The translations under genes were made by a program, and so were the position numbers. The notes under the pieces are model-generated. The model ran no database searches. It was not told where the DNA came from and saw nothing but the letters and a program-made list of their open reading frames with translations. A stretch of 64,000 bases of DNA. Origin: Planctomycetota bacterium. GTDB taxonomy: Bacteria; Planctomycetota; Phycisphaerae; Phycisphaerales; UBA1924. Positions 9,657-20,700 of this stretch are shown in pieces. The DNA lies in the NCBI GenBank assembly GCA_013285505.1, contig CP053450.1:2526796-2590795 (forward strand), read 5' to 3'. Within the stretch, counting starts at the first letter, position 1. The number at the start of each line of letters is the position of its first letter.

Positions 9657-11498
9657 ATGACCGAACACGCCACCGTCGCCTCGTTTACCCCCGTCACCAC
9701 GCACGTCGGCACCGTCGATCGGTGGTCGAAAACCGTCATCCCGACGCTACGCGAGGCACCCGCCGAGGCGACGACGCCGAGCCACCAGCTCCTGTTGCGG
9801 GCCGGCTACATCCGCCAGGTCGCGGCCGGGGTCTACGACTACCTCCCCCTCGCCTGGCGGGCCCTCCGCAAGATCAGCCAGATCATCCGCGAAGAGATGG
9901 ACGCCGCGGGCGGAAGCGAGATGCTGATGCCCGCCATGGCCCCGCTCGAGATCTTCGACGAGACCGGGCGAGCGGCCGACTACGGCGACGACCTGTTCCA
10001 GCTGACAGACCGGCACGGCCGCGCGACGGTGCTCGGCCCGACGCACGAGGAGGTCATCACCGACTTCCTGCGCCACGCGGTGACCAGCTACCGCCAGCTG
10101 CCCCTGGTGCTCTACCAGATCCAGAGCAAGTTCCGCGACGAGCCCCGGCCGCGGGCCGGGCTGCTGCGCGGGCGTGAGTTCATTATGAAGGACGCCTACT
10201 CCTTCCATCTCAAGGTCGAAGGCGAGGGCGGACTCAACGAGTCGTACGACGCGATGTACCGGGCCTACTCCAACGTCTTCACCCGGTGCGGGCTCGACTT
10301 TACGGCCGTCGAGGCCGAGGCCGGGCCGATCGGCGGCTCGGCCAGCCACGAGTTCATGGTCAACTGCGAAACCGGCGAGGACACGATCCTCCGCTGCCCC
10401 GAGTCGGGCTACGCCGCGAACGTCGAGAAGTGCGAGATCGGCGAGCGTGCCTGGTCGTTCGACGGTGGCACCGGCTTCCAGCCGGTGACCCTCACGAAGG
10501 TCCACACGCCCAACATGCCCGGCATCGAGGGCGTCGCCCAACACCTCGGCACGACCGCCGCGGGGATGCTCAAGACCATCGTGCTCGAGCCCGCCCCCGG
10601 CACCGAGAGCGGGGGGTGGACTGGGTGCTCGCCGTGGTACGGGGCGACCACGAGGTCAACGAAGGCAAGCTCCGCGACGCGGTCGGGTTCAAGGCCGCGG
10701 CTCGCCGACGAGAAGCGGGCCAAGGCCGCGGGCTTTGCGATCGGCTATGTGAGCCCCCTCGCCAGCAAGTCGGTCTCAGGCCGCTGCCTGGTTGTGGTCG
10801 ATCCGGACGCAGCCCAGGGCTCCACCGCCTGGGCCACCGGCGCCGACGAGGCCGACCACCACGTCACCGGGTTCAACTGGACTCGCGAATTGGGGGAATC
10901 CCTGGCCGACCAGAGTTATGTTAAAGTCGCGGAGATCCGCAATGCCGTCGTCGGCGACCCCTCGCCCCGGGCACCGGGCGCTTCGCTCGTCGCCCAGCGC
11001 GGGATCGAGACCGGGCACATCTTCAAGCTCGGGTGCAAGTACTCCGACGCCATGGGCTTCCACGTCATGGACGAGTCGCAGAAGCGGCAGAGCGTCATCA
11101 TGGGGTGCTACGGCATCGGCGTCAGCCGGACCATGGCCGCGTGCGTCGAGATGAGCCACGACGAGGGCGGGATCATCTGGCCCGCCGCCGTCGCGCCCTA
11201 CCACGTCCACATCGTGCTGATGAAGCCCGACGACGCCGAGCACGCGGCCCTCGCCGACCGCCTCGCGACCGAGCTTCGGGTGGCCGGCCTCGACGTACTG
11301 CTCGACGACCGCAAGGAACGCCCCGGCGTGAAGTTCAAGGACGCCGACCTGATCGGCATGCCCGTCCGCCTGACCATCGGTGCCAAGGCACTCGAAGCAG
11401 GGGGGGTCGAGTGCAAGGCCAGGTCGGAGTCCGGCCACGGCGAGGTCGTGCCGCTCGACGCGGTCCGAGATCGCTGTCTGGCGATCCTTCAGGGATAG
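9657..11498 (+). CDS. proS: Prolyl-tRNA synthetase, bacterial type with editing domain
   Basis: 613 aa. Charges tRNA-Pro with proline. Class II motifs are present: motif 2 region FRDEPRPRAGLLRGREFIMKDAYSF, motif 3 GCYGIGVSRT (about base 11105), and the anticodon-binding domain ending KARSESGHG. The insertion (YbaK-like editing) domain lies between about residues 225 and 400. Two opposite one-base errors occur inside it: G6 at 10611-10616 (one base short) and near 10697-10702 (one base extra). They cancel, so the frame stays open, but about 29 residues between are wrong; the corrected segment reads VDWVLAVVRGDHEVNEGKL. The segment DGGTGFQPVTLTK at 10461-10499 contains a dispersed palindromic repeat in frame. 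Confidence 0.95.
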   Translation: MTEHATVASFTPVTTHVGTVDRWSKTVIPTLREAPAEATTPSHQLLLRAGYIRQVAAGVYDYLPLAWRALRKISQIIREEMDAAGGSEMLMPAMAPLEIFDETGRAADYGDDLFQLTDRHGRATVLGPTHEEVITDFLRHAVTSYRQLPLVLYQIQSKFRDEPRPRAGLLRGREFIMKDAYSFHLKVEGEGGLNESYDAMYRAYSNVFTRCGLDFTAVEAEAGPIGGSASHEFMVNCETGEDTILRCPESGYAANVEKCEIGERAWSFDGGTGFQPVTLTKVHTPNMPGIEGVAQHLGTTAAGMLKTIVLEPAPGTESGGWTGCSPWYGATTRSTKASSATRSGSRPRLADEKRAKAAGFAIGYVSPLASKSVSGRCLVVVDPDAAQGSTAWATGADEADHHVTGFNWTRELGESLADQSYVKVAEIRNAVVGDPSPRAPGASLVAQRGIETGHIFKLGCKYSDAMGFHVMDESQKRQSVIMGCYGIGVSRTMAACVEMSHDEGGIIWPAAVAPYHVHIVLMKPDDAEHAALADRLATELRVAGLDVLLDDRKERPGVKFKDADLIGMPVRLTIGAKALEAGGVECKARSESGHGEVVPLDAVRDRCLAILQG

Positions 11499-11538
11499 GA
11501 ATCGGCGTGGCGCCGCCAGCAGGAAGGCCCGCCGGTTC

Positions 11539-11565
11539 TTGACATCGCAGATTCGGGCATACTCT
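11539..11565 (+). promoter_or_regulatory. Candidate promoter TTGACA-N15-TACTCT
   Basis: A perfect -35 hexamer TTGACA at 11539-11544 and TACTCT at 11560-11565, 15 bases apart (short for sigma70). About 110 bases of leader separate it from ATG 11678. Nothing else recognisable lies in 11499-11677. Confidence 0.4.
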
Positions 11566-11677
11566 TGGGGCGCACAGAGAGCGGCGCGGGGCGCGAAAGC
11601 CCCGCCAGGAACGATCAGAACCGCGGTCTCCACTCTCGGAACCGGGTCCAGCCCCGAGGTAGCCAAGAAGGCCTCTG

Positions 11678-13237
11678 ATGGAAGATGATGGGCAACCCAG
11701 GCTGCTGAGCAGCCTCACTCCGGTCGTCCTCGCCGACAAGGCGACCTTTGACCTCGCCTACTCCACGCTCCGCCAACCCCTGTCCGACTCGTGCTTCGCG
11801 TGCACATTCATGTGGGCCGATGCGCTGCGCATCTCCTGGGCGCAGCTGCACCGGCACCTCTGCATCTTCGCCAACGGCACCGACGACCTCACACTGCTGC
11901 ACCCGCCGGTCAGCCTCCCCGGCGCGACCGACACGGAGTTCGCGGCCGCGATCGCCGACTCGTTCGAAATCATGGACGAGTACAACGCCGCGGGCAACGG
12001 GCGTGACCGTTCACGCATCGAGTATGTCTCAGACGAGATGCTCGAGAAGATCAACAGTTGCACGCCCTTCCCGCTCGGCGCAACACCGCTCTGGGGCGAC
12101 TACGTCTACGCCACCGACCGCCTGATCTCGCTCGAAGGCGGCGACCTCAAGAGCAAACGCCACGCGCGGTCGAAGTTCCTCCGGGAGTTCCCGGATGCCC
12201 GCACCGAGCCGATGACCGAATCCCACATCGATGCCTGCCAGGCTCTGCTCGCTTGCTGGGCGGCTCACGGCGACACAACCCACGACGGCGAGGTCAACGA
12301 CGCTCATATGGGCACCGACGTGCTGCGCCACAAAGACCACGTCGCCACGACAACCGCACTGACCTACTTTCGCGAGTTGGGGCTCACCGGCATGGTCGTG
12401 ATGGTGGGGGATCAACTCGCCGGCTTCACGCTGGGGCTCGCACTCTCGCCGATGCAGTCCATGGTGCTCATCGAGAAAACCGACCCGGCATTCCCGGGGT
12501 GCCCGCAGTACATCTTCTCTGAGTTCTGCCGCACCGCATTTCCGACCTACCCCGAGTGCAACATCGGTGACGACTGGGGAATCCCGACGCTCCGGTTCAC
12601 CAAGCAGAGCTACCGCCCGATCCGGCTGCTCAACAAGTACGTCCTGGCTCGAGACGCCCTCCCCTCGGCGGTACCACTCCCAACACCGGACGTCCCCAAC
12701 CGCATCCCGGAGCCGTTGCCGCCGGCCATGACCATCGCACGCCAATCCACTCCCGACGTGCGCGTCCGCCTCGCGTCCGCCCGGGACATCGAGGCCATTC
12801 TCGATGTCGAGCAGGACTGCTTCGCCGATCCCGAAGACCAGTTCAGCCGCCGGCAGGTCCGCGCGTTGCTGGCCAAACCCCGCGCGACCGTCTACCTCGC
12901 TGAGGACGACGCCGGGGCGGTTGCCTGGGCCGTCAGCCTGATTCGCCAGCACAGGCACTGGAGATCCGGACGGATCTATTCGATCGGCGTGCACTCTCGA
13001 GCCCGCGGCCGCGGCATCGGCCGACGCCTCACCGAGCGTCTGCTCGAAGACTTCCGTAGCCGCAACATCCTGCGTGTGTATCTCGAGGTGCGGGAAGACA
13101 ACGCCACCGCGATGGCCCTCTATCAGGCACTCGGCTTCGAGCCGGTCCGCCGCCTCCCGGCGTACTACGGACCCGGTGCGGACGGGCTCAGTTGCCGCGT
13201 GATTCTCAAGCCGGTCGCCGACCCCGCCTTGCCCTGA
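11678..13237 (+). CDS. DUF2156 (phosphatidylglycerol lysyltransferase C-terminal-like) and GNAT fusion protein
   Basis: 519 aa, two acyl-transfer domains in one chain. Residues 1-320 match the DUF2156 pattern (tandem GNAT-like fold): CFACTFMWADALRISW, YATDRLISLEGGDLKSKRHARSKFLREFP, and FSEFCRTAFPTYPECNIGDDWGIPTLRFTKQSYRP. Family members use aminoacyl-tRNA or acyl donors; some modify phosphatidylglycerol. Residues 360-510 form a RimI-type GNAT with the acetyl-CoA motif SRARGRGIGRRL and a closing ALGFEPVRRLPAYY. The substrate is unknown. No membrane segment, so it acts in the cytoplasm. A terminator-like hairpin follows. Confidence 0.75.
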   Translation: MEDDGQPRLLSSLTPVVLADKATFDLAYSTLRQPLSDSCFACTFMWADALRISWAQLHRHLCIFANGTDDLTLLHPPVSLPGATDTEFAAAIADSFEIMDEYNAAGNGRDRSRIEYVSDEMLEKINSCTPFPLGATPLWGDYVYATDRLISLEGGDLKSKRHARSKFLREFPDARTEPMTESHIDACQALLACWAAHGDTTHDGEVNDAHMGTDVLRHKDHVATTTALTYFRELGLTGMVVMVGDQLAGFTLGLALSPMQSMVLIEKTDPAFPGCPQYIFSEFCRTAFPTYPECNIGDDWGIPTLRFTKQSYRPIRLLNKYVLARDALPSAVPLPTPDVPNRIPEPLPPAMTIARQSTPDVRVRLASARDIEAILDVEQDCFADPEDQFSRRQVRALLAKPRATVYLAEDDAGAVAWAVSLIRQHRHWRSGRIYSIGVHSRARGRGIGRRLTERLLEDFRSRNILRVYLEVREDNATAMALYQALGFEPVRRLPAYYGPGADGLSCRVILKPVADPALP

Positions 13238-13260
13238 TGCCCGACCGCCTCTCCTAGGGG

Positions 13261-13290
13261 CCCCTGAAGGGATCTTCAAGGGTGACTTTT
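13261..13290 (+). terminator. Rho-independent terminator-like hairpin
   Basis: CCCTGAAG (13262-13269), a GGAT loop and CTTCAAGGG (13274-13282) pair with one bulge, followed by TGACTTTT. It would end the DUF2156-GNAT transcript. Confidence 0.5.
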
Positions 13291-13370
13291 ACATAACATG
13301 TATTATCGGGCTTTGGGTCTGGGGCGATCCACCCGCCGAATCCCGCCGCAGCCAGTTCCCCTCGCCAACA

Positions 13371-13376
13371 TACGCT
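13371..13376 (+). promoter_or_regulatory. Candidate -10 element TACGCT of the methyltransferase-hutHU region
   Basis: TACGCT 61 bases before ATG 13438; the leader carries an AGGAG ribosome binding site. A nearby AT-rich patch (13283-13307, including TATTAT) could be an alternative. Confidence 0.3.
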
Positions 13377-13437
13377 ATCACCACACCGCACGCGATCCCG
13401 TCGCACCAGACCGGGGTCCATCCGCCCAGGAGTCCGC

Positions 13438-14190
13438 ATGCCACGCCGAACCGCCAAATGGCTCACCTGCCTCGCCCTGGCTCTCTCAGCCTCCGGATGG
13501 TCCGGTTGCGACACCATCCGTACGCCCGGCATCGAATCACTCCAGACCCCCGCCGCCCGCCAGAGCATCAATCCGGGGATCAACGACCCGTATCTGCAGC
13601 CCGATGTCGATCCCGACGTCTGGGCGGAGCGGTTCGAGGTGGAGAGCCGCGAGGTGTTCGCCGCTCGAGAAGCCATCGCCGACGCACTACAGCTCTCGCC
13701 CGGCATGCGGGTTGCCGATGTCGGAGCCGGCACGGGACTCTTCGTCCCGCTCTTGGCCTCCAGGGTCGGCACCTCGGGGAGGGTGTACGGCGTGGACATT
13801 GTCCCGGCGTTTGTCGCACACATCGATCGCCGCGCGCGCGCGGCGGGGCTCACGCAGGTGCGGGCGACGCTCTGCAGCGAGGATTCTGTCGATCTGTCGG
13901 CCGCGTCGGTAGATCTGGTGTTCGTGTGCGACACCTACCACCACTTTGAATACCCCTCCGCCACGCTCGCGTCGATCCACGCGGCACTCGTTGACGGGGG
14001 CGAGCTCGTGGTGCTGGACTTCGAGCGAATCCCGGGCGTGTCGTCGGACTGGATTCTCGGTCACGTCAGGGCCGGACGCGAGGTGTTCCAGTCCGAAATA
14101 GAGGCGGCGGGCTTCGAGCTGGTTGAAGAGATCAGCACCGTCCCGCTCCGGGAGAATTACATGCTCCGATTCAGGAAACTCGCGTCATGA
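13438..14190 (+). CDS. Class I SAM-dependent methyltransferase with lipoprotein signal peptide
   Basis: 250 aa. Residues 1-24 look like a lipoprotein signal peptide (KWLTCLALALSASGWSGC, lipobox ending in Cys24). From residue 80 there is a standard class I methyltransferase core: motif I VADVGAGTGLFVPLLA, the acidic motif YGVDIVP, DLVFVCDTYHHFEYP (motif IV region) and VDGGELVVLDFERIPG. The final residues MLRFRK fit the fold's last strand. The substrate is unknown. Export would place a SAM enzyme where SAM is not known to be supplied, so either the signal is not used or the donor differs. Its TGA overlaps the hutH ATG by four bases, implying translational coupling. Confidence 0.78.
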   Translation: MPRRTAKWLTCLALALSASGWSGCDTIRTPGIESLQTPAARQSINPGINDPYLQPDVDPDVWAERFEVESREVFAAREAIADALQLSPGMRVADVGAGTGLFVPLLASRVGTSGRVYGVDIVPAFVAHIDRRARAAGLTQVRATLCSEDSVDLSAASVDLVFVCDTYHHFEYPSATLASIHAALVDGGELVVLDFERIPGVSSDWILGHVRAGREVFQSEIEAAGFELVEEISTVPLRENYMLRFRKLAS

Positions 14191-15719
14191 GCAAAGCGTC
14201 GCTCGTTCTCGACGGGTCCCCGCTGTCCCTCGCCTCGGTTGCGGGCGTGGCCCGTGGGCGTGATCGGGTTGCTCTGGGCGCGACTGCGCGCGCAGCACTT
14301 GCGCGTTCGCGTGCGGTGGTCGAAGGTGCCTGCAGCGATCCTTCCCCCCGGTACGGCATCAACACCGGGTTCGGATCGCTGAGCAAGCAACGGATCCCCG
14401 CCGACGAACTCGCGCAGCTCCAACGCAACCTGATCAGGAGCCACGCCGCGGGTGTCGGCCCGCACCTGCCGGTGCCGATCGTTCGCGGCATGATGCTGGC
14501 CCAGGCGGCATCGCTCTCCCGCGGGGTTTCGGGCATCCGTCCCGAGGTGGTCGAGGCCATCCTCGCGTTGCTCAATGCCGACGTCACGCCCGCGGTGCCA
14601 GAGGTAGGCTCGGTCGGGGCGTCCGGCGACCTCGCCCCGCTCGCGGCCGCGGCGCTGACGCTCATGGGTGAGGGGGAGGCCTACCACCGGGGTGTCCTGC
14701 GCCGTGCCCAGGACGCTCTCGCTGAAGCACAGCTCCGACCGGTTCTGCTGGAGGCCAAGGAGGGGCTCGCGCTCATCAACGGCACGCACCTGATGGCGTC
14801 GAGGGCGGCGCTGCTGGTGCACGACCTCGGCCAGCTGTTCGCGGCGGCGGTCGCGGCGTGCGCGATGTCTATCGATGCGTCGATGGCCACCGATGCCTTT
14901 CTCGACGAGCGGGTGCATCAGGTCCGCAACCAACCCGGGCAGGCGGACGTCGCCGCGGCGCTGCGCGACCTGCTCGCCGGGAGCCAGATCATCCCCTCCC
15001 ACCGCGAGGACGACCCGCGGGTGCAGGACCCCTACTCGTTCCGATGTGCGCCGCCGGTGCTCGGGGCGGCACTCGACGCGGCCAGGTATGCAAAGCGCGC
15101 GATCGAGCACGAACTCGGCGGCGTGACCGACAACCCGCTCATCTTCGAGAACGGCGACATCATCTCGGCGGGAAACTTTCACGGCATGCCGCTGGCGGTG
15201 CCGCTCGATGTGCTGACGATCGCCCTCTCCCATATCGCGGGCATCAGTGAACGCCGCACGTTTGCGATGCTCGCGGCATCAGACCCCGCGTCTGGCCTGA
15301 CCCCCTACCTCGCGCCCAAGCCCGGCCTGCAGTCTGGGCTCATGATCGTGCAGTACACCGCGGCCGCGTGCTGCAACGAGATCATCGGCCTGGCCAACCC
15401 GGCCAGCGTGGCCAACATCTCGACGAGCGCGGGAATCGAGGACTACAACTCGTTCGGCCCCCGCGCCGCGGCCAAGGCCGAACGCGCTCTCTCGCTGACG
15501 CGTTCGGTTGTCGCGATCGAGATGCTCTGCGCCGCGCAGGGCATCGACCTGCACCGGCCTCTCCGTTCGGGCGTTGGCGTCGAGACACTGCACGCGGCGC
15601 TCCGGGCGATCGTGCCGACGCTTTCAGAAGACCGGCCCCAGACCCCTGACATCGAGGCGATTTCTGCGATGCTCGCGTCACCCGACGTGGTGGCACAGTT
15701 GCCGCCTGTCATGCTGTAG
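14187..15719 (+). CDS. hutH: Histidine ammonia-lyase
   Basis: 510 aa, usual family length. It eliminates ammonia from L-histidine to give trans-urocanate, the first step of histidine use. The Ala-Ser-Gly triad that cyclises to the MIO cofactor is in GSVGASGDLAPLAA (about base 14618). Other family blocks are YGINTGFG near the N terminus, HEL-GGVTDNPLIF and QYTAAACCNEI. The start overlaps the methyltransferase stop; hutU follows after 82 bases. No HutC-type or HutP-type regulator was seen nearby. Confidence 0.95.
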   Translation: MSKASLVLDGSPLSLASVAGVARGRDRVALGATARAALARSRAVVEGACSDPSPRYGINTGFGSLSKQRIPADELAQLQRNLIRSHAAGVGPHLPVPIVRGMMLAQAASLSRGVSGIRPEVVEAILALLNADVTPAVPEVGSVGASGDLAPLAAAALTLMGEGEAYHRGVLRRAQDALAEAQLRPVLLEAKEGLALINGTHLMASRAALLVHDLGQLFAAAVAACAMSIDASMATDAFLDERVHQVRNQPGQADVAAALRDLLAGSQIIPSHREDDPRVQDPYSFRCAPPVLGAALDAARYAKRAIEHELGGVTDNPLIFENGDIISAGNFHGMPLAVPLDVLTIALSHIAGISERRTFAMLAASDPASGLTPYLAPKPGLQSGLMIVQYTAAACCNEIIGLANPASVANISTSAGIEDYNSFGPRAAAKAERALSLTRSVVAIEMLCAAQGIDLHRPLRSGVGVETLHAALRAIVPTLSEDRPQTPDIEAISAMLASPDVVAQLPPVML

Positions 15720-15788
15720 GCGGCCCGAGGCGCCGCACGGACGGAGGACTTGCGACAGACGGAACTTGTAGCCCCCCCACTCGCGGGA

Positions 15789-15794
15789 TACGCT
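15789..15794 (+). promoter_or_regulatory. Candidate -10 element TACGCT of hutU, leaderless type
   Basis: TACGCT ends 7 bases before ATG 15802. It favours that start over the GTG at 15844, which has an AGGGAG ribosome binding site. Confidence 0.35.
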
Positions 15795-15801
15795 GCAAGG
15801 A

Positions 15802-17566
<1,765 letters not shown>

Positions 17567-17704
17567 CCACGCCCGTCTCTCTCCATACCCGACCGGCCCG
17601 GGCTTCCGCCTGCGTGTGGCTGCGGTTGGCTGGTTCTCGGACGACCGCGGCGTCCGGGTGCGTGCCCCGTTCCACCTACGCCGCACATCCGGCACAGTTC
17701 GCCG

Positions 17705-17732
17705 TTGTACGGGGGGGTCTCCCTCGTAGTCT
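17705..17732 (+). promoter_or_regulatory. Candidate promoter of the giant-protein operon
   Basis: TTGTAC at 17705 and TAGTCT at 17727 are 16 bases apart in the 233-base gap between hutU and GTG 17800. The leader would be about 60 bases and ends with a GGAGAG ribosome binding site. Confidence 0.35.
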
Positions 17733-17799
17733 CTACAACCCGGCGTCCGACAGGCCCGATACACGACCGATCACCAGTGGGACAAACTGGAGAGTCGCC

Positions 17800-20700
17800 G
17801 TGGGCAAGAAGTCAAAGAACGGATCGTCGAAGGGTCGCACTCCGCGCAAAAAGCGAGCACCTGAGAGTTTGGAGGACCGCATCCTCCTGTCGGGCACGTG
17901 GGCCGACGCCGACTCGGGCGACCCCCTTGCCGACGCCACTGATGGCGACGATGTCTTCAGCGGAACCACTGGCGACGATCTCGCCAGGGGAATGGGCGGC
18001 AACGACAACCTGTTCGGTGACGCCGGCGACGACACCCTGTATGGTGATGCCGGGAACGACCAACTCTTCGGCGGTGCCGGCAACGACACCCTCGATGGCG
18101 GAACAGGGAACGACGTCATCGACGGCGGTGAAGGAAGCGACACCGTCTCGTACGCTGAGAGCTCTGACCGTGTAGTCGTGGACCTCAACGCGGGCACGGC
18201 GAGCGGCCAGGGCGACGACACGCTCACCGACGTCGAGAACGTGGTCGGCTCGGGCTCCTCGGACATCATCAAGGGCGACGGCGGAGACAACATCATCTCC
18301 GGCGGTGCCGGGAACGACTACATCGAAGGCCGGGCCGGCAACGACACGCTCGACGGTGGCTCCGGCGACGACATCATCGACGCCGGCGCGGGCGACGACA
18401 CGGTCGCCGGTGGACAGGGCGACGATCTCCTGCTGGGCGGCTCCGGCACCGACACGGTGGACTACAGCGGCAGCGCCGCCGGCGTCAGTGTCGATCTCGC
18501 GGACGAGTCGGCCACCGGCGAGGGCAGCGATACGCTGATCGGATTCGAGAACGTCACAGGCTCGGCTCACGACGACACCATCGAGGGTGACGGCGGCGCG
18601 AACACCCTTGTCGGCGGCGGCGGAAACGACACACTCCGCGGCAACGCCGGCGCAGACCGGCTCGAAGGCGGTGCCGGCGACGACACCCTTGAGGGCGGAA
18701 CAGGCAACGACACACTGCTCGGCGGAGCCGGGACCGACACACTCCGCGGCGGCGAGGGCGACGACACCCTCGAAGGCGGCACCGGTAACGACACCCTCGA
18801 GGGCGGGGCCGGCAACGACACCCTCCGCGGCGGCGAGGGTGATGACTCACTCGACGGTGGCGCGGGCGACGATGTGCTCGTTGGCGGCGCTGGCGACGAT
18901 GTGATCACCGGCGGCACCGGCACCGATACTATCTCCTACGCCGACTCCGGCGCGGGTGTGAACGTCAACCTCGGAACCGGGACCGCTACCGGCGACGGCA
19001 CCGACACCATCAGCGAAGTCGAAAACGTCACCGGCTCGGCATTCGCCGACACGATCACCGGCGACTCGAATGCCAACACCATCAACGGCGGAGCCGGCGA
19101 CGACATTCTCTCCGGCGGCGCTGGCAACGATTCCATCGAAGGCGGCGCGGGCAACGACGTGATCTCCGGCGGCGAGGGAGCCGACACACTCTCCGGCGGC
19201 GAGGGTGACGACCTGTTCCTCTCCGACGGCGCGGACACCATCCTCGGCGGTGCCGGCACCGACACCGTGAGCTTCGCCGAGGCCTCCTCCGGCGTCACCT
19301 TCGATCTCGCGGGCACCGGCGTCGAACAGATCGTCGGCAGCGACTACAACGACGTTTTCGCCGTCAGCGCCGCATCAGACGGCGACCACTTCGTCATCGA
19401 CGGCGGCGGCGGGTACAACGTCCTCGACCTGAGCGCGTTCGATGTCTCCGACATCACCGTCGATCAGGCGGGCGGGACCGTCACCGTCGACCTCGGAGGC
19501 GGCGAGAGCTTCACGATCGAGTTCACCGGCGTCGGCCACTTCATGGCCGGCGGGGTGGGCGATGCCCCGATGCTCAGCACCGGGGGAGACATCGTCGTCA
19601 ACGAGTCGGAATCGGTGCAGATCAATGCGAGCGGATTCTCGAGCGGGACCGGCGAACTGACCTACACCTGGACGCAGGTCTCCGGGCCGGCGGTCTCGAT
19701 CGACGGTGCCGACACCGGCCAGCCCTCGTTCGAGACGCCCGAACTCGACTCCAGCACGACCATGCGGTTCCGCGTCGAGGTCTCCGACGGAACGACCACC
19801 GGCATCGAGTACGTCACCGTTGGCATCACCGCCGACAACGATCCCGTCGTCATCGATCTCGGACCCGATCTCACTGTGACCGAGGGAGACGCTGTCACCC
19901 TCAGCGCGTCGGTCGTGGACCCCGAGGGCTACTACACGACCCACACCTGGGAGCAGGTCTCCGGTCCGACGGTCGATCTCGAGGACACCGACTCGCTGAG
20001 CCCGTCCTTCGACGCCCCCCAGTTGCAGGAAAGCACTGATCTGGTCTTCAAGATCACGGTCTCCGACGGCGAGACCGAGGTCGTCGAGTACGTGACGGTG
20101 CATGTTGACGCGACCGACGATGTCGCGATCGCCGACGCCGGAGAGAACTTCTCGGTGCAGGAATCCACCACGGTGGAACTCACCGGGACGGCGGTCGACT
20201 CCGACGGCGGCGACGTCACCTATTCCTGGCGGCAGGTTTCCGGCCCGACAGTCACGCTCACCAATGCTGATTCGGCGAACGCGACGTTCGAAGCGCCGGA
20301 GGGCTTTGTCAACACCGATTTCGAGTTCGAGCTCACGGTCTCCGACGGCGAGAACGAGTCCGTGGACACCGTGGTGGTTACCGTCAATGCCAACGACGAC
20401 CGTCCCGTCTTCACATCACTGCCGACGCTCAGCGTCGGCGAGAACGAGCCTGTTGAGCTCAGCGCCACCGCGACCGATCCCGAGGGCAACGGGATCACCT
20501 ATTCCTGGCGACAGGTCGGCGGAGCCGAGGTCGATCTGGCCGGCACCGACACGCAGAGCCCGACGTTCACCTCACCGGAAGCCATCGTCAACTCCTGGCT
20601 CTCATTCGAGGTGACCGCGAGCGACGGTGAGATGACCACGGTCGGCACGGTCGAGGTGCTTGTCAACGCGGTCAATGATGCGGCGACCGCGGACGCGGGC

